Part shown: one piece after another, positions 34,543 through 41,750 of the stretch
How the letters are laid out: every line of letters starts with the position of its first letter
How positions within the stretch are numbered: position 1 is the stretch's first letter
Source of the DNA: Ignavibacteriota bacterium
GTDB taxonomy: Bacteria > Bacteroidota > Ignavibacteria > Ignavibacteriales > Melioribacteraceae
Length of the DNA stretch: 64,000 nucleotides
Assembly: GCA_016713565.1 (NCBI GenBank)
Contig: JADJOX010000008.1
Location: forward strand, 62,001-126,000
Direction of reading: 5' to 3'
Notes under the pieces: generated by a model
Seen by the model: only the letters and a program-made list of their open reading frames with translations
Databases searched by the model: none
Told to the model about the DNA's origin: nothing
Made by a program: the position numbers and the translations under genes

Positions 34543-35877
34543 TTATTCCCAAATTTTATTCAATATTCCCATCGAATACAAAAGGTTAAGTTGGCTGATA
34601 TTATAATTATAAATCCCTTGATAATATTGAGTCTGGTTTGATGTGTTAAGCAGCTGTGCATTTAAAACATCTAACTGCGTACTCATTCCTTCCGCATAAA
34701 GCAAGTTTGCAAGACGTAAACTTTCTTTTGATTGAATCATAGCTTCATTTAAACTTTCCAAATTTTTAACCGATTCGGAGAAGTTGTAGTAGTTCTGCTC
34801 AACGTCCAAAATGCGTCCTTTATCGGCTTGCTCAAACATTAATTCCATTTGCTCGGTTTGAATTCTTGCTTGCTGATAATTTAATATTTTTCTGCCGCCT
34901 TCAAACAAAGGCCAAATTAAAGCTAGTGAAATTGATTTTGATCTGATATAATCATTCCACATAACATTTGAATTACTCAATTGTGCTTGATGCGCTAAAT
35001 TTGCGGAGACTGAAACAGTCGGTGTAAAACTACCTAAAGAAATGTTTTCCGATTGTTTTGTTGCCTCAATTTTATAAAGTAATGATTTAATGTCATTTCT
35101 ATTTTCAAAAGAAATATCTTTTAGTTCGCTAAGTTTTGTTGAACTAAAATCTTGCAGAAAATCTTTTTTCATTAATGAATCGCTAATAACAAGGGAATCT
35201 TCAAATGAAATATTTAAAAGAAATTTTAATCTTTGCAGACTTAGAATTTTTTCAGATTTAGCTTTTTCTAAATTTGGCAGTGAAGCGGCTAATTGTGCTT
35301 TTGCCCTTTGCAAATCCAATTCCGTTGCTGTGCCGGCTTCGTAATATTTTTTAACTTGTTCAAGATTAGATTTAGAAACATCAACGGATTCATTTGCCGT
35401 TTTCAGCAATGATGCAGCTAATATAGTTCCGTAATAAGCTTGAAGAGATTGAAGCACAACTTCTTTTTCTTTTCCTTTTAGTTCTTCACTTAACGATTTT
35501 TTAATGTTATTTTGAATTTTTATATTAAACCATCTTGAACCGCCGGTTAATATTGGTAAAGAAAGATCGAGTGAATGCTGGAATGCAAATTTTGTCCCTA
35601 CCGTAAATTTTTGTCCCATAAAAACAAAAACCGGAAGTTCTAAATTATTTGTTGCCAGAACCTGGTAATTTAAAGACGGTAAAAAATATGAATAAGATTT
35701 CCACACTTCTAAATCTTGATATTCATTTTCAAGTATTTTTGATCTGAGTGATAAATTTTCAGATTTAGAAATTCCAATAACATCGTCAAATGACAATTCA
35801 ATAATTTTTTTGGATTGTGAGAATAAGTACTGGTTAAAAATTAAAATTAAAATTGAAAATAATAATAGTTTTCTCAT
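34543..35877 (-). CDS. TolC-family outer-membrane efflux protein
   Basis: 444 residues with a signal peptide (MRKLLLFSILILIFNQYLFSQ) and two long helical repeats typical of OEP/TolC: SKSNLEQVKKYYEAGTATELDLQRAKAQLAASLPNLEKAKSEKI in the first half and SLRLANLLYAEGMSTQLDVLNAQLLNTSNQTQYYQGIYNYNISQLNLLYSMG in the second. It forms the trimeric outer-membrane duct for the adaptor and RND pump encoded directly downstream. It starts 5 bp after the TetR gene. Confidence 0.95.
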   Translation of the reverse strand: MRKLLLFSILILIFNQYLFSQSKKIIELSFDDVIGISKSENLSLRSKILENEYQDLEVWKSYSYFLPSLNYQVLATNNLELPVFVFMGQKFTVGTKFAFQHSLDLSLPILTGGSRWFNIKIQNNIKKSLSEELKGKEKEVVLQSLQAYYGTILAASLLKTANESVDVSKSNLEQVKKYYEAGTATELDLQRAKAQLAASLPNLEKAKSEKILSLQRLKFLLNISFEDSLVISDSLMKKDFLQDFSSTKLSELKDISFENRNDIKSLLYKIEATKQSENISLGSFTPTVSVSANLAHQAQLSNSNVMWNDYIRSKSISLALIWPLFEGGRKILNYQQARIQTEQMELMFEQADKGRILDVEQNYYNFSESVKNLESLNEAMIQSKESLRLANLLYAEGMSTQLDVLNAQLLNTSNQTQYYQGIYNYNISQLNLLYSMGILNKIWE

Positions 35878-35882
35878 AAAAA

Positions 35883-36503
35883 TTACTCCGCCGAATCTTT
35901 GATAATAAATGTGTTGATCCAGAACTCAACAAAATTGTTTAGCTTTTTATTTACTTCTTTAATTGATATATCAAAAAATAAAAATTCGCCTATGTACATT
36001 ATAATTGTACCAAAGAAATTGATTGACAAAGTCTCGGGATTGTATTCTTTTGAAATAATTCCAAGTTTTTGATTTGCCTTGATAATTGAAATTAGTTTTC
36101 CCATTTCGGATTTATATCTTATTAATTTCATTTCTAAAATTCTATTTGGGACATTTGTCGATTGAATAAACGCCGAAAATTTTGTTAGAGTTGGATAAAT
36201 CGACAAAAACTCAATGTACAGTTTTACAATATTCCGCAACAAAATTTCTATTGGGTCATTTTCGTTAATATGTTTAAGAACTAATTCATCAACTTTCACA
36301 TAAGTTTCTTTCATTAATTCTTCCAACAAAGTTTCCTTATCCTTGAAATAATAATACAGAACAGGTTTAGTAACATTAGCCGCTTCGCAAATTTCTCTAA
36401 CGGAAACTTTATGAAATCCGTCTCTGGCAAATAATTCTGCCGCCGCGTTAAATATTTTATTTTTAGTTTCGTTTGAAATTAATTTATCTTGTATTTTGCT
36501 CAT
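35883..36503 (-). CDS. TetR-family repressor of the efflux operon
   Basis: 206 residues. The N-terminal helix-turn-helix is TKNKIFNAAAELFARDGFHKVSVREICEAANVTKPVLYYYFKDKETLL, a standard TetR domain. The C-terminal ~140 residues form a divergent ligand-binding domain. It is the first gene of the tetR-tolC-mfp-rnd operon. Two TTACCG-type dyads lie 16-71 bp upstream of its start, so it probably represses its own operon until a pump substrate binds. Confidence 0.93.
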   Translation of the reverse strand: MSKIQDKLISNETKNKIFNAAAELFARDGFHKVSVREICEAANVTKPVLYYYFKDKETLLEELMKETYVKVDELVLKHINENDPIEILLRNIVKLYIEFLSIYPTLTKFSAFIQSTNVPNRILEMKLIRYKSEMGKLISIIKANQKLGIISKEYNPETLSINFFGTIIMYIGEFLFFDISIKEVNKKLNNFVEFWINTFIIKDSAE

Positions 36504-36518
36504 TGAATAATCCTTTAC

Positions 36519-36574
36519 TTACCGTTCGGTAAATTAATCATTTCTTGAAAATTTTTCTACTTACCGCTAAGTAA
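36519..36574. promoter_or_regulatory. Two TetR-type operators
   Basis: TTACCG-TT-CGGTAA (36519-36532) is a perfect palindrome. TTACCGCTAAGTAA (36561-36574) is a degenerate second copy about 42 bp further upstream of the TetR gene. Confidence 0.7.
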
Positions 36575-36976
36575 TATTTCAATTTGACGAAGAATTATAT
36601 AAAAAGTTTTACGGCTTGCTCTTTAAGATGCTAAATTATTAATTACGTTTGAATATTTATTATTTATTGCGATAACATGTATTGTTAAAAGAAATATTAA
36701 ATCTCATAAGTTATGATAATTAAATTTATCTACAATTATTTTTCTTGATGATTCGACAAATATCCAATAATAATGTATATCTCGTTAAAATTCTAAATTA
36801 ATAATAAATTACATATAGCGTTTAATATTGCTTGATGTTCTGGTTTACGACAAGTGTATTTCACTTCAACGTAATTTAAGCGGAGAATTTAAAATTGCAT
36901 TTGCATCTGGTTTTAAAATGAATGAAAATGTCAATCAATTTTTCATTGCTTTGGAAATAATTTACTTTAAATAAAT
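36575..36976. other. Non-coding stretch
   Basis: AT-rich, with no terminator, repeat or RNA element that I recognise. A 49-codon frame can be read on the plus strand from TTG at 36828, without an RBS; I do not consider it supported. Confidence 0.4.
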
Positions 36977-38311
36977 TTATAAATCGGTTAGCAGTTTATT
37001 TTCCGGAGATTTTGTAATGAGCTGATCCAAATTTTCGGTTAAATGATCAATAATTTTAAATTCATCATTCTTTTTTAATGGTATTTTTGAACCGCGTTTA
37101 TCCAATGCGTCGGATACATTTTTAATCGTAAAATATTTTAAATCCTTAGCTGGCTGATATAAAAACACTTTATCTTTATCCAAATAAATTTTTGAAAATA
37201 AACCAACCTCAACGAATTCGGAAATTATTTTATCCGTTAGTATTATTGGAATTCCTAATTTCTCGGAAATTTCACTAGTTGACATTGCTTTTTTGCCCAT
37301 CTGGAAATTTTTAGCGATAATTTGCGCGATGGCTAAAGAGATTAATTTTTTTTGGTGGTAATTTATATTTTTCGAATCCGCTTCAAATTCAAAATTACTT
37401 ATGTTTTGAATCGCGTAAGATATTTCGGCTCCGAATAAAAATATAAGCCAGCTCGTTTGAAGCCAAATTAAAAATAAAGGAAACACGGCAAAACTTCCGT
37501 AAATAGCGTTGTAGTTTGCAATGCCAATTTGAAAAGTAACATAAATATATTGAACTATTTGATAAAGAGTTCCGGCAAATATTGCCGCAAAAAATGCCGA
37601 TGAAAATTTTACCGGACCATTTGGCATAACGACATAAAATAGAGTAAATAACATCCAAATTATTATATAAGGAAGAAATTTTAATAAAAACGAAATTATC
37701 GGCACTATCATTCCCAGCAATTTGTATTTCTCCGCTAAATCATCAATAAAAACGCTGATGAATACGGTTAAACCGCTTGACAGAACAAAAAATAACGGAG
37801 CCAAAAATATTATTGCGAGAAAATCGCTGAACTGTCTGACAACGGAACGTGAAGTTTTGAATTTCCAAATGTCATTAAGAGAATATTCAATATTATTAAG
37901 CAATTTTATTACAGTCCATAAAAGTAAAATAATGCCGACTCCGGCAATAATTCCGCCTTTTGTATTTTCCAAAAGCATATTTGAATAACTTACAATTTTG
38001 ACCATAACAGCTTCGTATTCTTTGAAATTTTCCATTAGGATTTTTTCTAAATTTTCTTGAAGTCCGAATCCCTTGAAAATTCCAAATAAAATTGCGACAA
38101 CAGGTACAACGGAAAGCATAGAATAAAAAGTCAGTCCGGAAGATTTTAACACGCAATTGTCATCGCGGAAATTGCGGATTGAAAGAATAATAATTCTCTG
38201 ATGTTTTATGAAAAAGGCTTTTTTACCTTTGAGTTCACTTAATCTAATTCTCCAAATGTCTTCGGTAAAAAACTTAATGTACTTTTTAATTTGATAAGAT
38301 AAATTTTTCAT
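36977..38311 (-). CDS. YihY/BrkB-family membrane protein with C-terminal winged-helix-like domain
   Basis: 444 residues. Six transmembrane helices in residues ~45-310 with family patterns: DNCVLKSSGLTFYSMLSVVPVVAILFGIFKGFG, GGIIAGVGIILLLWTVIKLLNNIEYSLNDIWKF, YNAIYGSFAVFPLFLIWLQTSWLIFLFGAEISYA. The last ~110 residues (MSTSEISEKLGIPIILTDKIISEFVEVGLFSKIYLDKDKVFLYQPAKDL) look like a winged-helix domain, as in longer YihY proteins. Function is not established for the family despite its old label ribonuclease BN. Single gene. Confidence 0.9.
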   Translation of the reverse strand: MKNLSYQIKKYIKFFTEDIWRIRLSELKGKKAFFIKHQRIIILSIRNFRDDNCVLKSSGLTFYSMLSVVPVVAILFGIFKGFGLQENLEKILMENFKEYEAVMVKIVSYSNMLLENTKGGIIAGVGIILLLWTVIKLLNNIEYSLNDIWKFKTSRSVVRQFSDFLAIIFLAPLFFVLSSGLTVFISVFIDDLAEKYKLLGMIVPIISFLLKFLPYIIIWMLFTLFYVVMPNGPVKFSSAFFAAIFAGTLYQIVQYIYVTFQIGIANYNAIYGSFAVFPLFLIWLQTSWLIFLFGAEISYAIQNISNFEFEADSKNINYHQKKLISLAIAQIIAKNFQMGKKAMSTSEISEKLGIPIILTDKIISEFVEVGLFSKIYLDKDKVFLYQPAKDLKYFTIKNVSDALDKRGSKIPLKKNDEFKIIDHLTENLDQLITKSPENKLLTDL

Positions 38312-38481
38312 AATTTTTTTTATTCCGGAACAAAAAAGCGGATATTTGGAGATAAATTCAACTAAATAAATTTTTTCGGTTATTAATAACTAAAATTATA
38401 ACAAATCAATTAAAATTAATAACTTGTTTAATTAGAATCATTATCGAAATTGAAATGAGTGAAATAAATTGAATTGAAAGA

Positions 38482-38512
38482 GAAGGGTGCTTTTTAAACA
38501 CCCTTCTTTTAG
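38482..38512. terminator. Terminator after the OmpA gene
   Basis: GAAGGGTG / CACCCTTC stem with a T/A-rich loop, just past the stop codon of the minus-strand OmpA gene. Confidence 0.75.
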
Positions 38513-38515
38513 AAA

Positions 38516-40015
38516 TTATTTTGTTCTTGAGAATTCGATTCTTCTATTTTTAGCTTTATTTTCAGGAGAATCATTAGCTACCATTGGTTTTGAAGCACCA
38601 TAACCAACTGCTGTCAATCTATTTCCGTCAATTCCTTGAGCAATTAACCAATCTCTAACAGCATTTGCTCTAAGTTGTGATAGTTTTTGATTACTTTTTG
38701 CGTTTCCTACGTTATCTGTATGTCCGCTTATCTCAACATAAATTTCTGGATAAGTATTTAATGTTTTTAATGCCTTTTGTAAAGTTTCTTCGGATTCCGC
38801 TGTAATGTCGGCTTTTCCGGTTGCGAAAGTAATTCCATCCAATACAATTGCAACACCTACTTTAACAACGTCATCATCCGGATTTAATGGATTTGTTCCT
38901 CTTTTAACTTCAACGTTATCTTCAACTGTTCCGTCGTCAGAATCTTTTTTAAATGGACTTGTCTTATGTTTTAAAACTTCATCACCGTCTGATAAAGTAT
39001 CGCCGTCTGTATCAGCTTTTAAAGGATCGGTTTTATATTTATTTACTTCTTCGCCGTCTTTCAATCCGTCATTATCAGAATCTGTTTTTATTGGATTAGT
39101 TTTCGTTTTGCTGATTTCTTCGTTATCGTTTAATCCATCACCGTCCGTATCAGCTTTTAAAGGATTTGTATTGTGATTATTTAATTCATCTGAATCAGAT
39201 AAACCGTCACCGTCTGTATCAGCTTTGTTTGGGTCAGTTTTGGTTTGATTAACTTCCTCGCCGTCATTCAATCCGTCACCGTCTGTATCTGCGGCTTTTG
39301 GATCGGTTTTAGTTGTTAAGAATTCTTGTCCGTCTGATAAACCGTCACCGTCTGTATCGGCAACTTCCGGATCTGTACCAAGCTCTTTTTCTTGTTTGTC
39401 TGTTAAACCGTCGCCATCTGTATCTTTGTTAGGATCGCCGCCAACAACGGTTAATCCAATTGTAATATTATAGAAGCCATCATTGTTGTCGTTTTTAACG
39501 AGCGATTCCAAATTATCTTTTAAAGCCATGTAATATCCGGCTGTTGTTTCAAACGCGACATTATCCAATAATCTGAATTGAATTCCAAGTCCTACCGGAA
39601 CAGCTCCCATCCAGCCATTTAGGTCTTCACCAGGCGTAGCTACACTAGGTATATTTTCTACTTCATAGTTCATGTAACTATAACCGCCATAAATGAAATA
39701 ATCAATATTATCTTCAGAATAAGGATAAATCAATAATCTTGCGTCAAGGGGTCTTACTAAAGTTCTGTAATCTGTTCCTTCAAGTACAGATACGCCGACG
39801 CCTAATTCAGCACCTAAAAAACTGCTGAAACCATATCTTAGAAATGCTCTGCCGATGCTGTTGATATGTTCTCTGTTGCCAAAATCTGTTTTACCAATAG
39901 AACCGCCAAGACTAACACCTCCGCCTAAACCTGGCTGGTTTAACTGTGAAAATGACGTAGAAGTGAAAACTGCAACAATTACTATAGTTAAAAATATTAA
40001 TAACTTTGCTTTCAT
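38516..40015 (-). CDS. OmpA-family protein: beta-barrel, thrombospondin-3 repeats, OmpA C-domain
   Basis: 499 residues: signal peptide (to ~residue 23), an N-terminal ~170-residue beta-barrel, eight Asp-rich repeats at residues ~198-378, and a C-terminal OmpA/MotB peptidoglycan-binding domain (IYVEISGHTDNVGNAKSNQKLSQLRANAVRDWLIAQGI ... NRRIEFSRTK). The repeats have the form DTDGDGLxDxxE and a 23-residue period; they would form a stiff Ca2+-binding stalk across the periplasm. The protein tethers the outer membrane to peptidoglycan. Monocistronic, with a hairpin after its stop. Confidence 0.95.
   Translation of the reverse strand: MKAKLLIFLTIVIVAVFTSTSFSQLNQPGLGGGVSLGGSIGKTDFGNREHINSIGRAFLRYGFSSFLGAELGVGVSVLEGTDYRTLVRPLDARLLIYPYSEDNIDYFIYGGYSYMNYEVENIPSVATPGEDLNGWMGAVPVGLGIQFRLLDNVAFETTAGYYMALKDNLESLVKNDNNDGFYNITIGLTVVGGDPNKDTDGDGLTDKQEKELGTDPEVADTDGDGLSDGQEFLTTKTDPKAADTDGDGLNDGEEVNQTKTDPNKADTDGDGLSDSDELNNHNTNPLKADTDGDGLNDNEEISKTKTNPIKTDSDNDGLKDGEEVNKYKTDPLKADTDGDTLSDGDEVLKHKTSPFKKDSDDGTVEDNVEVKRGTNPLNPDDDVVKVGVAIVLDGITFATGKADITAESEETLQKALKTLNTYPEIYVEISGHTDNVGNAKSNQKLSQLRANAVRDWLIAQGIDGNRLTAVGYGASKPMVANDSPENKAKNRRIEFSRTK
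38890..39424 (-). repeat. 69-bp tandem repeat encoding thrombospondin-3 units
   Basis: Eight units; six consecutive units keep exactly 69 bp (23 residues), the first is 22 residues, and the last is degenerate (DSDDGTVED). Third-codon differences between units show old duplications, but the array remains a candidate for length variation. Confidence 0.85.
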
Positions 40016-40486
40016 ATTTCTTCCTTTTATTTGTGAATGATTAATTGAGTTTATATTGAATTTAATTTATATTCAATATTAATTCGTATAAGAAAATTTA
40101 AATGTTTGGGCAGATAATTTTCCTTAATCCCCCCAATTAAATGAAGATTATATGCGTGCTCGAAATTAAAACGACTCAATAATTTTATTAAAGTTGTTTT
40201 TAATCTCAATTTGAAACTACCTGATAAAATTAACAAATAGATTCTATTTTCAAAATTATTAAATTAAATGTAGAAAGCAAACAATATTGATATTGTTTAT
40301 TTTTCTTCTATTTTAACTTATAAGAAAAAAAAGGGATTACAGTCCAATTTAATTCACTTGAATATATTAGTTGATTCGCATATTTTTTCATGAAATTTTT
40401 AATATTAATTCTAAGACAAAGTGTTCTTTTTTTAGATTATAATATTGGTTAAATTTGTTTAACAATTTTTGAAATTATAGCAGCTT
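40016..40486. other. Non-coding stretch between ompA-like and ccm genes
   Basis: Contains divergent upstream regions. A 61-codon minus-strand frame (40051-40236) has no RBS and atypical composition; I do not support it. No riboswitch or repeat was recognised. Confidence 0.4.
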
Positions 40487-41184
40487 ATGATATATAAATC
40501 AATTCTTTTTACTTTAATGGTAATTGTAATTATCTGCGGATTTTCATTTCCGATTGTATCAAGCCCATCAGCTTGGTATGAAATTTCGAATATTCCCGGA
40601 TTGGAAGAAAAAGCTAAAATAATCTTTTTCACGTCCCGACAGCTTGGCTTTCCGTTGTCGCTTTTCTTATGGCAATGATTTACGGAATAAAATATTTACG
40701 CAAGCAAAATATGGACGATGATGCGAAATCTCAGGCAGCTCTTCAATTGGGAATGATCTTTACAATTTTGGCTACAGTTACAGGATCAATTTGGGCTAAA
40801 TTTACATGGGGTGCATTTTGGCATTGGGATCCGAGAGAAACAAGCATTTTTATTCTTCTGTTAATTTACGGTTCACTCTTTGCGTTAAGATCAGCAGTTG
40901 AAAATGAGGATAAAAGAGCCAAACTCTCTGCGGTATATTCAATAATTGCGTTTCTAACGGTACCGTTTTTTATTTTCATAATGCCCAGAATTATGTCGGG
41001 TTTACACCCGGGATCTTCAAATGACGATAATTTGGGTCCGGTTGTTGATTTTAAAATGAACGGAACTATGCAGATTATATTTTATCTGTCGTTAGTTGCT
41101 TTTACTATGTTTTACTATTGGATGTGGAAAATTGGTTATAAATCGATAATAATTAAAGATAGACTCACAAAAAAAATTTTATAA
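40487..41184 (+). pseudogene. ccmC: ccmC heme exporter, split by a 1-nt frameshift
   Basis: The first frame (40487-40627) gives the CcmC N-terminus up to PGLEEKAKIIFF. The CcmC continuation HVPTAWLSVVAFLMAMIYG is then read in the other frame from 40630, through FTWGAFWHWDPRETSIFILLLIYG (WWD heme-handling motif) to the stop at 41184. Adding one T to the five-T run at 40625-40629 restores a ~233-residue CcmC. All conserved residues on both sides are intact, which suggests a sequencing or assembly indel, or a very recent mutation, rather than an old pseudogene. CcmC moves heme to CcmE. The first gene of ccmC-D-E-F. Confidence 0.88.
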
Positions 41185-41193
41185 GGAATTAAG

Positions 41194-41346
41194 TTGGAAA
41201 ATATTTTAGGATTTTTGGAAAACAACTCTTTATACATTGTTTTATTCATTGTTTTAACAATATGGATTGGTGTATTTGTTTACATGAATTCATTAGATAA
41301 AAGATTAAAAGAAATAGAAATTGAATTAAAGGAAACAAAAAAATGA
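41194..41346 (+). CDS. ccmD: CcmD-like small membrane protein
   Basis: 50 residues starting at TTG, with AAGGAA 8 bp upstream and 9 bp after ccmC. One transmembrane helix (SLYIVLFIVLTIWIGVFVYM) is followed by a charged helix (LDKRLKEIEIELKETKK). This is the CcmD topology, and it sits in the standard place between ccmC and ccmE. Its stop overlaps the ccmE start (ATGA). CcmD stabilises CcmC/CcmE and releases holo-CcmE in the known System I pathway. Confidence 0.85.
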   Translation: MENILGFLENNSLYIVLFIVLTIWIGVFVYMNSLDKRLKEIEIELKETKK

Positions 41347-41732
41347 AAAATAAATATATTTTCGGCGGTATAATCATAGTTGTATTTTTAGGAATAATGT
41401 CGTATCTGTTTACGGAAACAAATATTTCCTATGAAGAAAATTTTACTGAAGTAATGAATTCCAGCAAAACGATGAAAGCTACCGGTAGCTGGGTGAAAGA
41501 AAAGAATTATAATATGGATAATTCGAAAAAAGAATTTTCATTTTATATGAAAGATTATCTTGGAAACGAAATGAAAGTAATTTATAACGGTACTATTCCA
41601 AATAATTTTGAATCCGCTACATCTGTTGTTGTTACAGGAAAATATAAAAACGGCTGTTTTCACGCTGATGACATTTTGACTAAATGTCCTTCCAAATATG
41701 AAGAGCAGTTTGATAAATCTTCAAAATCATAA
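41343..41732 (+). CDS. ccmE: CcmE heme chaperone, CxxxY variant
   Basis: 129 residues: N-terminal membrane anchor (~5-23), then the OB-fold domain (KATGSWVKEKNY, FSFYMKDYLGNEMKVIYNGTIPNNFESATSVVVTGKY) and the heme-attachment region CFHADDILTKCPSKYEE. The usual HxxxY is replaced by Cys115-x3-Tyr119. That variant is known from Desulfovibrio and archaeal System I* CcmE, where heme is bound through Cys. A second Cys lies at 105. It is translationally coupled to ccmD and precedes ccmF by 18 bp. Confidence 0.92.
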   Translation: MKNKYIFGGIIIVVFLGIMSYLFTETNISYEENFTEVMNSSKTMKATGSWVKEKNYNMDNSKKEFSFYMKDYLGNEMKVIYNGTIPNNFESATSVVVTGKYKNGCFHADDILTKCPSKYEEQFDKSSKS

Positions 41733-41750
41733 TTAGAAAGGCGAAAACAA

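Noticed and set aside
36828..36974. Possible 49-codon plus-strand frame starting at TTG
   Set aside because: No ribosome-binding site, no recognisable product, and it lies in AT-rich spacer where such frames arise by chance.
38900..39420. CRISPR-like repeat array
   Set aside because: The 69-bp periodic sequence is in frame within an OmpA-family gene and encodes Asp-rich protein repeats; there are no unique spacers.
40051..40236. 61-codon minus-strand frame upstream of ompA-like gene
   Set aside because: No RBS, odd composition, and it overlaps the presumed promoter region of neighbouring genes.
40625..40630. Programmed -1 frameshift site in ccmC
   Set aside because: The heptamer CTTTTTC is a poor slippery sequence (first-position mismatch after slippage), and no clear downstream stimulatory hairpin was seen. 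An indel is simpler.
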